Below are positions 43,424 to 51,706 of a DNA stretch of 64,000 nt, piece by piece (positions within the stretch are counted from its first letter, which is position 1; the number at the start of each line of letters is the position of its first letter). The stretch lies in the NCBI GenBank assembly GCA_002452335.1, contig DKFJ01000012.1, forward strand, positions 264,553 to 328,552. The letters run 5' to 3'. The stretch comes from Deferribacteraceae bacterium UBA6799 (GTDB lineage: Bacteria; Chrysiogenota; Deferribacteres; Deferribacterales; Geovibrionaceae). A program made the position numbers and the translations under genes. Below the pieces are notes generated by a model. It had not been told where the DNA came from and ran no database searches. It saw nothing but the letters and a program-made list of their open reading frames with translations.

Positions 43424-43877
43424 TATTTATCGTTTTTATGATTAATTCGCAGGTTTCCTTAACAGAAACTGACATTCCAGCGCCAAAATCAACGTTCTCC
43501 GGCTGAATCCCGCAGATCACCACATCAGCTCCGGTCTCCTCCCGGATCAGTCTGCTGATGAGAGGCAGTGGCATCTTGTGTGTCGTCATTGCTTTCACGG
43601 AGATGGTATCCTCGTACAATAATTCCATGCTTCCGGCGGGCAGTCCCATATCGGCGGCGTCCAAAAACACCACTTTGGCAGGTTTCAGCGCCAGCGCCTC
43701 GTCATAGGCTTCTTCCGGTTTTTCTCCGGCGGCGAGCGTTTTTACTCTGTCTGTCGTCTCTATCCCTTCCGCTATCATCATCCCAGCTATATCATCGCCT
43801 CTTAGACTGTTTCCTATACCCACATACAGTGTCACGCCATCTTTCGCCGGCATTATCTCGCTGATGTTATCTGACAA
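43416..43877 (-). CDS. NiFe-hydrogenase maturation protease (HycI/HyaD family)
   Basis: About 153 aa. Endopeptidase fold with GIGNSLRGDD at the N-terminus (Asp nickel ligand), VVFLDAADMGL (second acidic ligand) and TTHKMPL (third ligand His). It removes the C-terminal peptide of the hydrogenase large subunit after NiFe insertion. The start is uncertain: TTG 43877 has GGAGG six bases upstream and overlaps hydA by 11 bases; ATG 43853 (MPAKDG) is the next choice. Adjacent to its presumed substrate. Confidence 0.88.
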   Translation of the reverse strand: MSDNISEIMPAKDGVTLYVGIGNSLRGDDIAGMMIAEGIETTDRVKTLAAGEKPEEAYDEALALKPAKVVFLDAADMGLPAGSMELLYEDTISVKAMTTHKMPLPLISRLIREETGADVVICGIQPENVDFGAGMSVSVKETCELIIKTINNA

Positions 43878-45186
43878 TTTCAACCTCCAGAACATGAGTG
43901 GAGCATGAGATGCACGGGTCATACGCTCTGACCATCATCTCGAATAACAGCGTCGCTTCCTCATTTGTTTTTTCACACACCTGCCCTGCCAGTTTGCGCA
44001 TATCCAGCTCTATATTCGCCAGATTCTGCCCTGTGGGGATCACGCAGTCGGCGCTGAGCACTCTGCCGTTCTCATCCACGCTGTAGCAGTGGAACAGCAG
44101 TCCTCTGGGTACTTCTACGGCACCCACCCCTGTACCGGCTTTTACAGGTATCACATCGTTTTCATTAAGCCCCACCAGAACGGCTTCCGACCTGTCCGTA
44201 CCTTTTTCCAGCAGGATATCTATCAGGCGTATGCCGTCAGCGCAGAAATGAGCGCACTCAACTATCTGCGCCGCCGTGTTCAGATAAGCGTTTCTGCACA
44301 CGGGTTTCAGCCCCAGCTCGCCAGCGGCATCCTTCGCCTCCGGACTCAGCCTGTCATAGTTTATGTTAAATCTAGCCAGCGCCCCCACCATGTATGCGTC
44401 ACGGGACAGTTTGGCGTGTTTGGCGGTGGAGTGATCTACCAGATATTCGTTGGTGATGTTCTTGTATTCTTCCTTGCTCTTCAGAACGCCGTCCGTGGAC
44501 GCCACCATTCCGCTGAGCATGGCGTATTCCGTGTCGTTTTTCAGGGCGACATATTCTGTGTCACGCTCGAAGTCTGGGAATTTAAATGTTTTCGCCAGCT
44601 CTATAGTCGGTGCTATCTCATTCTGAATATTCACAAAGATCTCACGCATAGACAGCAGGTCGGCTTCCGACGGAATCTTGGTAAACCCGCCCACGGTGGA
44701 CGAAATAGGGTGAACGTGTCTGCCCACCAGTATGGAACAGGCATCGTTACAGCATTTCTTCATGCGGAGCGCCCTTCTCACTGTTTCGCCGTCTGTCTGG
44801 GCGAGAGCTATGGCGCTCTTTTTTCCCAGCATATCCGGAGCCGCCAGCATGTATATGTGCAGGATATGACTGTCCAGATTCTCCAGATGAAGCAGTATCT
44901 TGCGCAAAATAGTCGTCTGTTCGGACGGTGTGAAGCCTATAGCCGCCTCCGCCGCCTGTATGCTCGCCAGAGTGTGCCCGCAGGAGCATATCCCGCAGAT
45001 ACGGCTGGTGATGTGCTGAAGCTCAAAAATGCTCCGCCCCCTCACCATGCTCTCAAAAAAGCGGGGAGCTTCCACTATATTCAGAACGCACTTATTCAGC
45101 ACGCCCTCTTTCATGTCGACTATTATGTGTCCGTGTCCTTCCACACGGGTCAGAAATTCCACATTCACCGATAAATTTTTGCTCAT
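43867..45186 (-). CDS. hydA: Group 3b-like NiFe hydrogenase large (alpha) subunit
   Basis: 439 aa. The N-terminal L1 motif RICGICSCGH has Cys 64 and 67; the C-terminal L2 motif DPCISCSTH has Cys 425 and 428, supplying the four NiFe ligands. The 8-residue tail after H431 (VLEVEIVR) is the peptide expected to be cut by the adjacent protease. Both L2 ligands are Cys, not Sec. With the B, G and D genes it forms a cytoplasmic bidirectional, NAD(P)-linked hydrogenase (sulphhydrogenase type). AAGG ribosome site. Separated from hydD by about 100 bases carrying a palindromic repeat. Confidence 0.94.
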   Translation of the reverse strand: MSKNLSVNVEFLTRVEGHGHIIVDMKEGVLNKCVLNIVEAPRFFESMVRGRSIFELQHITSRICGICSCGHTLASIQAAEAAIGFTPSEQTTILRKILLHLENLDSHILHIYMLAAPDMLGKKSAIALAQTDGETVRRALRMKKCCNDACSILVGRHVHPISSTVGGFTKIPSEADLLSMREIFVNIQNEIAPTIELAKTFKFPDFERDTEYVALKNDTEYAMLSGMVASTDGVLKSKEEYKNITNEYLVDHSTAKHAKLSRDAYMVGALARFNINYDRLSPEAKDAAGELGLKPVCRNAYLNTAAQIVECAHFCADGIRLIDILLEKGTDRSEAVLVGLNENDVIPVKAGTGVGAVEVPRGLLFHCYSVDENGRVLSADCVIPTGQNLANIELDMRKLAGQVCEKTNEEATLLFEMMVRAYDPCISCSTHVLEVEIVR

Positions 45187-45224
45187 ATTTACCTTTCTTT
45201 AGTTAGTTAACGTAATACTGTTTC

Positions 45225-45267
45225 AATAGAGATAGCGACGTCAGCCTGTCGGCTTCCTCGCTATGAC
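45225..45267 (+). repeat. Dispersed palindromic repeat between hydD and hydA
   Basis: 43 bases closely related to 57503-57545 (same ends AATAGAGA and CGCTATGAC, variable centre). It forms an imperfect hairpin and lies inside the hydrogenase operon. Confidence 0.6.
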
Positions 45268-45287
45268 AACTACATGTGGTTTTGACA

Positions 45288-46028
45288 TTATTCTTCCTTC
45301 TGCCCAGCTGCGTTGTACATATCTATTGATTTCAGTATCAGGTCTGGTTCGAGGTCGTATTTTTTCATTACGTCCCTCGCGCCGTTCATGTTCGGGTTGC
45401 TCAGCAGTCCCCTGCACCCATAGCATTTGTTGCCGTTGTTCGGACACCAGCTCCCGCATCCGGCACGGGTCACGGGTCCCATACAGTTGATTCCCTGTTC
45501 GTACAGACATTCGTTTTCGTTGAACCTGCACTCCACGCACACGGCGTGGTCTGGTATTACATATTCCAGCCCTGCCAGAGCGCTTTTCAGCACCTTTAAG
45601 AACTCCGGCGGATATATCGGGCAGCCCGGCACGATATACTCCACCTCTATCACATCGCTCACCGCCATTGTCGGCAGTGTGGGAAAATCTTTGAACCTGT
45701 CTCCGTAAACATCTCTGCCCGCCTGTTCCATGGGCTTGGTATTCTTTATGCCGTTTATGCCGCCGTTCACGGCGCAGGCGCCGTATGCCATGACGGTCTT
45801 TGATCTCTTTCTGATCTCTTTCACCCGGTGGACAGCCTCTTCGTTGGTAACACTGCCCTCTATGATGGCGAGGTCATACTCGCCCTCCCATTTTTCGCTC
45901 ATCACCTCTCTGAACTCCACCAGCTCTATGTGCCCCAGCAGGTCGAGAAGCTCCTCGCCCAGATTTGCCACCTGAAGCTGGCATCCCTCACAGCACGCCA
46001 GATCGAAGAACGCTACTCTCGGTCTCAT
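45288..46028 (-). CDS. hydD: Group 3b-like NiFe hydrogenase small (delta) subunit
   Basis: 246 aa. N-terminal CCEGCQ and GACAVNGG, PGCPIYPPE supply the proximal [4Fe-4S] cluster. Additional Cys in the C-terminal half (CVECRFNENECLYEQGINC, CGSWCPNNGNKCYGC) suit two more clusters. Passes electrons between NiFe site and the flavin subunit. Its ATG overlaps the hydG stop (ATGA). Confidence 0.94.
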   Translation of the reverse strand: MRPRVAFFDLACCEGCQLQVANLGEELLDLLGHIELVEFREVMSEKWEGEYDLAIIEGSVTNEEAVHRVKEIRKRSKTVMAYGACAVNGGINGIKNTKPMEQAGRDVYGDRFKDFPTLPTMAVSDVIEVEYIVPGCPIYPPEFLKVLKSALAGLEYVIPDHAVCVECRFNENECLYEQGINCMGPVTRAGCGSWCPNNGNKCYGCRGLLSNPNMNGARDVMKKYDLEPDLILKSIDMYNAAGQKEE

Positions 46029-46858
46029 ATCGCGCCCTCCAGATCTTTTATCTTGTCATAGCAGAATACTGGTCCGTCCATACAGCAGTAATACTGATGT
46101 ATCTGACAGTGACCGCACCTGCCCATGCCGCACTTCATATGTCTTTCCAGAGAAACATATATTCTGCTCTCCGGCAGTCCTTTCTTCATCAGTTCGGTTA
46201 TGACGTATCTGTACATCACAGGAGGACCGCACACCACGGCAAAGGTATTCTCGGGATTGATATTTACTCCGGGGATGAGAGCCGTGATGAGCCCCACATT
46301 GCCCTTCCAATCGGGGTCAGATCTGTCCACCGTACAGCAGAAGTTTATATCCATCCTGCTGCCCCACTGGGCAACCTCAGAGCCGAAAAGCATATTCTCC
46401 GGGCTCTTGCACCCCAGCAGGATATCCGTCCTGCCGAAATCCCTGCGCTCGTCCAGAACATAGTTCACCAGAGACCGCAGAGGAGCTATCCCCAGACCGC
46501 CCGCCACGAATATCAGATCCCGCCCTTTCAGCAGATTCACCGGAAATCCCACTCCGAAAGGACCTCTGATGCCTACCTCGTCTCCGACCTTCAGATCGTG
46601 GAGCATGGATGTCATCCGCCCTACTTTGCGGATGCACAGCTCGAAAGTCTCCTGATTGGTCGGGCTGGAACACACGGATATAGGCGCTTCGCCTGCTCCG
46701 AACATGGACACCTGAACAAACTGCCCCGGCTCGTGGTCCAGACTCTCGCCGTTTTTCAGACGTATCTCATACATCTTTTCCGTGGCGGTCATCGGTGTTA
46801 TCTTTATTATCTCGGCCTTCATTATCTCATAGCCGGATTTTTTTAATGGTATTCTCAT
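46025..46858 (-). CDS. hydG: Hydrogenase FAD/NAD(P)-binding (gamma) subunit
   Basis: 277 aa, ferredoxin-reductase fold. FAD site PISVCSSP, nucleotide site AGGLGIAPLRSLVNYV (about 125), and a C-terminal Cys cluster CGMGRCGHCQ...CC that binds a [2Fe-2S] cluster. Diaphorase subunit linking NAD(P)H to the hydrogenase. ATG 46858 overlaps the hydB stop as ATGA; a much longer open frame upstream is only read-through of hydB. Confidence 0.93.
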   Translation of the reverse strand: MRIPLKKSGYEIMKAEIIKITPMTATEKMYEIRLKNGESLDHEPGQFVQVSMFGAGEAPISVCSSPTNQETFELCIRKVGRMTSMLHDLKVGDEVGIRGPFGVGFPVNLLKGRDLIFVAGGLGIAPLRSLVNYVLDERRDFGRTDILLGCKSPENMLFGSEVAQWGSRMDINFCCTVDRSDPDWKGNVGLITALIPGVNINPENTFAVVCGPPVMYRYVITELMKKGLPESRIYVSLERHMKCGMGRCGHCQIHQYYCCMDGPVFCYDKIKDLEGAI

Positions 46859-47895
46859 AGTTCGCCCCATGAGCTTTTCAGTTTTGATATGGTCTCTTTC
46901 AGATTGATGGACGCCATGCACTGACGGCTGCATCTTCCGCATCCCGTGCAGAAAAATTTGCCGTATCTGTCCACCGGATATTTGAATTTTCTGAAAAATC
47001 TGTGTCGCACCCGCTGGGCTCTCTTCTCTCTGAAATTCTCTCCGCCTGCCACCAGAGCGAAAGATTCGTTCTGGCATGAGTCCCACACCCTTATCCTGTG
47101 ACCTTTGTTCAGATTCAGCTCCGCCTCGTCCATAACATCGAAACAGTAACAGGTGGGGCAAACATTGGTGCAGTTTCCACAGGAGAGACATTTCTCCGCT
47201 GTTCTGTCCCACACATGGCTGTCGAATCCCCATTCGAAAATGGACGGAATCTCACCCAGATTGACGTCTGTTTCGTTTTTGAAGAGTTTTTTCTTGTCGG
47301 TTCTGGCTTTTTTCAGCAGCTTTTCAGCCTCCGCCGAAACAGGCTGAAACCCTTCGAACAGAGACGTCATCTGTTCTCCGGCGAAAGTATTTATATCGAA
47401 ATAGTAATAGTCGCCTATGTCTGTCATGAACAGGTCATATCCGCCTGTGGGCGTGTGGGTGTTCATCAGTCCGCAGGAGGCGAACTGGTCGCATTTGTGA
47501 AGACATTCATAGCCGATCAGCAGTATCTTGTCGTGGCGTGCCTGATAGTGGTAGTCCTTCGGTCTGTCCATGAAGACGTGGTTCAGACACTGTATGCCCG
47601 CTATGTCGCAGGAGTGGACACCCACGATAACCATAGGCTCCATCTCCACATACGCCTGCATGTTCTGACCGTCTGTGGTGTCGTACTCCAGCAGTGTTTC
47701 GTGCTGGGGCAGAAAATATTTTTTCGGCGGCAGGATGGTGGGGACATGATCCAGACATATCTCATCCGCTCCGTTCACATATTCGAAAGTGAAGCTCTTA
47801 GTGCCCTTTTTCACAGGGGCGGCAACCTTATATTGCGTCAGGAGCTGTCTGACAAAACCGCCGAAGAGTTCTTTTTTCAGCAGTATATTTTTCAT
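46855..47895 (-). CDS. hydB: Hydrogenase iron-sulphur (beta) subunit
   Basis: 346 aa. The C-terminal half has two [4Fe-4S] motifs, CLSCGNCTNVCPTC (about 227) and CTGCGRCSRQC (about 315). The N-terminal half contains the family sequence VGVHSCDIAGIQCLNHVFM. Electron-transfer subunit of the HydBGDA complex and first gene of the operon. The ATG at 47895 directly follows a T6 tract at the foot of a long hairpin (47899-47951), and no proper ribosome site lies outside that hairpin. Confidence 0.93.
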   Translation of the reverse strand: MKNILLKKELFGGFVRQLLTQYKVAAPVKKGTKSFTFEYVNGADEICLDHVPTILPPKKYFLPQHETLLEYDTTDGQNMQAYVEMEPMVIVGVHSCDIAGIQCLNHVFMDRPKDYHYQARHDKILLIGYECLHKCDQFASCGLMNTHTPTGGYDLFMTDIGDYYYFDINTFAGEQMTSLFEGFQPVSAEAEKLLKKARTDKKKLFKNETDVNLGEIPSIFEWGFDSHVWDRTAEKCLSCGNCTNVCPTCYCFDVMDEAELNLNKGHRIRVWDSCQNESFALVAGGENFREKRAQRVRHRFFRKFKYPVDRYGKFFCTGCGRCSRQCMASINLKETISKLKSSWGEL

Positions 47896-47951
47896 AAAAA
47901 ACGCCCGCCTCTCAGTATACTTGTTTGATTATACACTGAGAACGGGCGTTT
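47896..47951 (-). terminator. Long hairpin plus T6 abutting the hydB start: terminator and/or attenuator
   Basis: Outer 9-bp stem AAACGCCCG / CGGGCGTTT, inner 9-bp arm CTCAGTATA with a 2-base bulge, and T6 on the reverse strand at 47901-47896, immediately before hydB ATG. It may terminate the chemoreceptor gene, but the position also sequesters the hydB initiation region. Confidence 0.7.
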
Positions 47952-47981
47952 AAATCAAGTCTTATATAAAAAATTTATTAT

Positions 47982-49961
47982 TCAAACGGTTCTGAATCTT
48001 CCTATCATATTGTTCAGATTGACCGCCTGCTGTTCCAGATATTCCACAGTCTCCGCTATCTGTCTGACCGCCGTGGCGCTCTCCGAGAGTCCCACGGAGA
48101 AACGGGATGTGTTGTCTGTTGAGTTTTCTATGGCATCCGCCTGTTCGCTCACCGAGACTATCACAAAATCGTTGGCGCTCTTCACGGATGATACGGACTG
48201 TTCTATATTGCCGAAGACGCTGTTGGTCTCTTCGATTATCAGCACGCCTCTGTCCACATTGTCCTTTGCGCTGGACATATCTCTGTCCGCCGATCTGGCA
48301 TCGTTCAGAAGCTCCTGTATGATATCCACGATCTCTTTTGTGGAGCTCTGGGTCTTTTCCGCCAGCTTACGCACCTCATCCGCCACCACGGCGAATCCTC
48401 GTCCGGCATCGCCGGCTCTGGCGGCCTCTATGGCGGCGTTCAGCGCCAGAAGGTTGGTCTGGTCGGCTATGTCGGATATAGACCCCACGATATCCTCTAT
48501 CTTTCCGGATGAGACATTCAGCCTGCCTATGGTATCAGAGAGAGTGTTGGTGCTCTCCTTTATACTCATGATCGTGCTGATGGCGCTGCCCAGCTGTCTG
48601 CTGCCCTGGCTGGTGTATGCATAAGCGTTTTCCGTAACGGATCTCACATCGCTGATGTGGTCGTTTATAGATCTGGAGGTAACGTTCATCTCCTCCATAG
48701 CGCTGGCTATATCGTTCACCTGTCCGGTCTGCTCGGCGAAAGTACCGGAGAGCTGTTCCGCTGTGGCGGAGAGCTCGGCGCTGCTTGACGCCAGAGTGTC
48801 TGATGTCTCCTTCACCTCTACGACTATTTTTTCTATCCCGGCGATAAACGTATTAACATTGTCCGCCAGATCTTTTATCTCATCTTTGGAATCCACCCTG
48901 ATGCGGCGGGTCAGATCGGCCTCCCCGCTGTTCAGCTCCGCAGTCAGCGATATCAGCCTGCGTATATTACCCAGAACGGGCACTATGATGATATACAGCA
49001 GCCCGAACATGGCCGACAGTGATAAAACCATCAGTATCAGATTGAATATCAGTATATTTCTGGCTGATGACAAAAGCTCTGAGGCTCTGTCGTCGATCTT
49101 CAGCGCTATTTCATCATCTATCTTTTTCAGCGCGTTTATCTTTTTGGTTATGGTAGAGAACCACTCCTCCGCGTCAATACCGAACCCGCCCTCTTTTGCC
49201 TTCTGCATGGCGGTGTCCCGCATGGACTGCACACCGGCGAACGACGGATCAGACGCTGAGGCATCGTATGCCTCTATCATGCTCTTTTCCGCCAGCCCTC
49301 TGAAAAGACTGATATAGGTATCCTGCTGTGTCACCAGAGAGATGAACTTCTCATACATCCCTTCGCCGAAAGAATCTCTGGTGAAAGTGTTGGTGAGCAC
49401 TGCGCGCTCTATGCCCGCACGCTCTTTCGCCTCCAGAAAACCGGTATATGACTGCATCATTCTGGAGATCACAGCGCTGTCTGTCATGACAGACACTTTT
49501 TCTATAGACGACAAAAGCTTGGCATTATTTCCGGTATAATAGCCTATTGCGTCTGAAGCGGATATTTTCAGATCATCCACCTGCGATCTGATATCTGATA
49601 AACGCCCCAGAGAGCCAATAACGCTCTCCAGTATCTGAAGCACCTCAGAAGGTATGCGCCCGCTGTTGTCCCTGACAAAAGAGCCGAGCTCTTTCAGGCG
49701 GGCGTCCGTCTCCGTTCTCTGTGTTTTTATCTCAGAAGAGAATTTTGAGCCGCCGCTGCCTATGTATCCCGCTGTCATGCCCCGCTCTTTCTGCATGTCA
49801 TGCACCAGACGGCTGACAGAGGAGGACACCTGTACCATTGTGCGCACTGTCTTCATCCCGCTGTAAGTTCTGTATTCCGATATAGTAGAAACAAAAGAAT
49901 AAAATAATAAGGCGGCCATCGGAATCACCAATGCCGCAAGTACCTTGGTCTTGATAGTCAC
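47982..49961 (-). CDS. Methyl-accepting chemotaxis protein with a NIT sensor domain
   Basis: 659 aa. TM1 (about 6-25), a NIT domain (about 50-290) containing the characteristic LVHDMQKERGMTAGYIGSGG, TM2 (about 300-325), HAMP (about 325-375), and the MCP signalling domain with the hairpin tip NLLALNAAIEAARAGDAGRG. NIT domains are linked to nitrate/nitrite sensing. Starts at GTG 49961 with GGGGG five bases upstream. Monocistronic, ending near the long hairpin upstream of hydB. Confidence 0.92.
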   Translation of the reverse strand: MTIKTKVLAALVIPMAALLFYSFVSTISEYRTYSGMKTVRTMVQVSSSVSRLVHDMQKERGMTAGYIGSGGSKFSSEIKTQRTETDARLKELGSFVRDNSGRIPSEVLQILESVIGSLGRLSDIRSQVDDLKISASDAIGYYTGNNAKLLSSIEKVSVMTDSAVISRMMQSYTGFLEAKERAGIERAVLTNTFTRDSFGEGMYEKFISLVTQQDTYISLFRGLAEKSMIEAYDASASDPSFAGVQSMRDTAMQKAKEGGFGIDAEEWFSTITKKINALKKIDDEIALKIDDRASELLSSARNILIFNLILMVLSLSAMFGLLYIIIVPVLGNIRRLISLTAELNSGEADLTRRIRVDSKDEIKDLADNVNTFIAGIEKIVVEVKETSDTLASSSAELSATAEQLSGTFAEQTGQVNDIASAMEEMNVTSRSINDHISDVRSVTENAYAYTSQGSRQLGSAISTIMSIKESTNTLSDTIGRLNVSSGKIEDIVGSISDIADQTNLLALNAAIEAARAGDAGRGFAVVADEVRKLAEKTQSSTKEIVDIIQELLNDARSADRDMSSAKDNVDRGVLIIEETNSVFGNIEQSVSSVKSANDFVIVSVSEQADAIENSTDNTSRFSVGLSESATAVRQIAETVEYLEQQAVNLNNMIGRFRTV

Positions 49962-50052
49962 TGTCTACCCCCAACGAACATTTAGTCACTGATGATAACA
50001 TTCGATAAATATCGACACAACTGTAAAATCGATGAAATAATTGTAAAAGATG

Positions 50053-50081
50053 TTAAGGCGGAGCAACTCACCCCGCCTTAA
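50053..50081 (-). repeat. REP-like hairpin downstream of the metY-like gene
   Basis: TTAAGGCGG / CCGCCTTAA, 9-bp stem, 11-base loop, and no T tract. Similar in core (GGCGG...CCGCC) to the RAYT-associated hairpins but lacking a GTAG head. Confidence 0.5.
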
Positions 50082-50087
50082 AGCACG

Positions 50088-51368
50088 TTAGGAAAGCGCC
50101 TGTTTCAGATCGTTGATTATATCTTCCGTTTCCTCTATCCCTATGGACAGGCGGATGAAATCATCGGATATGCCGGAAGCCTTTTTGTCTATTTCGCTGA
50201 GCTGGCTGTGTGTTGTGACGGACGGCTGTATTATCAGCGAGCGGGCGTCGCCTATGTTGGCGAGATGCGAGAACAGTTTAACCCTGTTTACAACCTGCTT
50301 TCCGGCTTCCAGTCCACCCTTAACGCCGAAACCGATGATGGCGCCCGCTCCGTATTTAAAATATTTTTCGGCTCTGACGCTGTCCTTATGGCTTTTCAGC
50401 CCGGGATAGTTCACCCACGCTACTTTCGGGTGATTTTCCAGAAACTCCGCCACAGCCTTGGCGTTCTCCACATGTTTTCTGATGCGCAGAGGCAGTGTCT
50501 CCAGCCCCAGAATTATCTGGTGGGAATTAAACGGGCTGATGCAAGCACCCAGATCACGCAGAAGCTGAAGCCTCACCTTGATGCTGTATGCGACGCCCCG
50601 CACCAGCGCCTTGTCATGACTGCCGAACGTGTCCCAGTAGTTCAGTCCGTGATAGCTCTCGTCCGGTTCGGACAGCCCGGAGAATCTGCCGTTGTTCCAG
50701 TTAAAACCGCCCTTCTCAACTATAGCTCCGCCTATGGAAGTGCCGTTACCGCATATATATTTGCTCAGTGAAAAAACGGTGATATCCGCCCCGTGGTCGA
50801 ACGGATTGAATATATAGGGCGCAACCGTGTTGTCCGCTATCAGAGGAACGCCTATGCTGTGGGCAAGTTCCGCTATTCTGTCTATGTCGTCCAGATTGTT
50901 AGCCGGGTTGCCTATGGTCTCTATGTAGAAGGCTTTTGTGTTTTCATCCGCCGCCTTAATATAATTTTCAGGATCGGACGAATCCACAAAACGAACGTCT
51001 ATTCCGAATCTTTTGAAAGTGTATTTGAACAGATTGTATGTTCCGCCGTAGAGGCTGGTGGTGCTGACGATATTGTCTCCGGCGGAGGCGATGTTCAGTA
51101 TGCTGCTGCTGACTGCCGCCGCTCCCGAAGACAGCACAACTGCCGCCGTGCCGCCGGTCAGCGCCGCCAGACGTTTTTCCAGCACATCAGTGGTGGGGTT
51201 GCCCAGACGGGTGTATATATTGCCGAATTCTTTCAGACCGAACAGGTTTGACGCATGCTCGTCCGATTTGAAAACATAGCTGGTGGTCTGATATAAAGGA
51301 ACAGCTCTGGAGCCGTCTTCGTTCGGTGTGTATCCGCCGTGTAAAAGTTCTGTATCTATAGTTCTCAT
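50088..51368 (-). CDS. metY: O-acetylhomoserine sulphhydrylase-like PLP enzyme
   Basis: 426 aa, Cys/Met metabolism PLP family. PLP Lys in ITVFSLSKYICGNGTSIGG (about residue 203), substrate-loop NIYTRLGNPTTDVLE (about 49-63), C-terminal GVKGGLEAGKQVVNRVKLFSHLANIGDARSLIIQP. The length above 420 and the LANIGDARSL region favour OAH sulphhydrylase (homocysteine synthesis) over cystathionine gamma-synthase. ATG 51368 with GGGAG upstream. The 240-base leader encodes a Met-rich peptide and terminator, consistent with control by methionine. Confidence 0.9.
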   Translation of the reverse strand: MRTIDTELLHGGYTPNEDGSRAVPLYQTTSYVFKSDEHASNLFGLKEFGNIYTRLGNPTTDVLEKRLAALTGGTAAVVLSSGAAAVSSSILNIASAGDNIVSTTSLYGGTYNLFKYTFKRFGIDVRFVDSSDPENYIKAADENTKAFYIETIGNPANNLDDIDRIAELAHSIGVPLIADNTVAPYIFNPFDHGADITVFSLSKYICGNGTSIGGAIVEKGGFNWNNGRFSGLSEPDESYHGLNYWDTFGSHDKALVRGVAYSIKVRLQLLRDLGACISPFNSHQIILGLETLPLRIRKHVENAKAVAEFLENHPKVAWVNYPGLKSHKDSVRAEKYFKYGAGAIIGFGVKGGLEAGKQVVNRVKLFSHLANIGDARSLIIQPSVTTHSQLSEIDKKASGISDDFIRLSIGIEETEDIINDLKQALS

Positions 51369-51392
51369 GATAATTCTCCCATGTAATGAATT

Positions 51393-51426
51393 AGATTGCT
51401 TCGTCACTTCCGTTTCTCGCAATGAC
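51393..51426 (-). repeat. CATTGCGAG-type dispersed palindrome in the metY leader
   Basis: On the reverse strand it opens GTCATTGCGAG and closes GACGAAGCAATCT, an imperfect palindrome of a type common in many bacterial genomes. Related to the start of the 57467-57545 repeat. Confidence 0.7.
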
Positions 51427-51489
51427 GTAAATGACTTAACTCAGGTATTAAACCTGCAAACAGCCGACGTAGATTGTATGATTAGGTTA

Positions 51490-51517
51490 AAAAATATTAT
51501 GCACGGAAGCCGTGCAT
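51490..51517 (-). terminator. Intrinsic terminator overlapping the end of the Met-rich leader peptide
   Basis: Stem ATGCACGG, loop CTT, CCGTGCAT (51499-51517), then AATATTTTTT (down to 51489). The third of three tandem Met codons forms the base of the stem, so ribosome position would decide whether it folds. Confidence 0.7.
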
Positions 51518-51607
51518 CATCATGGAAGAAGACATGGACATAAGGGTAGCGTGAGTGCCGTTAAAACCGTCAGAAAGTGTTTTAAGGATGTTTTGATAAC
51601 TTTTCAC
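51497..51607 (-). CDS. Met-rich 36-residue leader peptide upstream of metY
   Basis: GTG start at 51607 with AAGG seven bases upstream. It reads MKSYQNILKTLSDGFNGTHA, then TLMSMSSSMMMHGFRA, ending TAA. Five of the last 14 residues are Met, three of them consecutive, and the coding end is inside the terminator stem. Position and composition are those expected of a transcription-attenuation leader for methionine biosynthesis. An independent small protein is the alternative. I do not know this leader from the literature. Confidence 0.65.
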   Translation of the reverse strand: MKSYQNILKTLSDGFNGTHATLMSMSSSMMMHGFRA

Positions 51608-51625
51608 GTTTTTACCTTTTAAGAG

Positions 51626-51653
51626 ATGATAGACCCATAAAAAATAATTTCAA
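51626..51653 (-). promoter_or_regulatory. Putative sigma70 promoter of the metY leader transcript
   Basis: TTGAAA (51653-51648), 16-base spacer, TATCAT (51631-51626) on the reverse strand. The predicted start lies about 10 bases before the leader ribosome site. Confidence 0.55.
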
Positions 51654-51673
51654 GACCTTTTTTGTGCGGATAT

Positions 51674-51697
51674 AAAAAAGGCGGTCAGAAGACCGCC
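51674..51697 (-). terminator. Rho-independent terminator after the dCache chemoreceptor
   Basis: GGCGGTC, loop TTCT, GACCGCC followed by T6 on the reverse strand. The 18-base hairpin is identical to that at 53842-53859. Confidence 0.9.
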
Positions 51698-51706
51698 CTG
51701 ATTCTA

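Larger units (their letters stand above)
51369..51706 (-). promoter_or_regulatory. metY leader region
   Basis: About 338 bases between the metY start and the upstream chemoreceptor stop. In transcription order: the chemoreceptor terminator, a sigma70 promoter, a 36-codon leader peptide, an intrinsic terminator overlapping its last codons, a dispersed palindrome (51393-51426), and the metY ribosome site. Confidence 0.7.

Noticed and set aside
43867..45186. Selenocysteine in the hydrogenase large subunit
   Set aside because: The L2 motif has Cys codons (DPCISC) and the frame has no internal TGA.
50053..50081. Rho-independent terminator of metY
   Set aside because: A good stem but no T tract on either strand; kept as a REP-like repeat instead.
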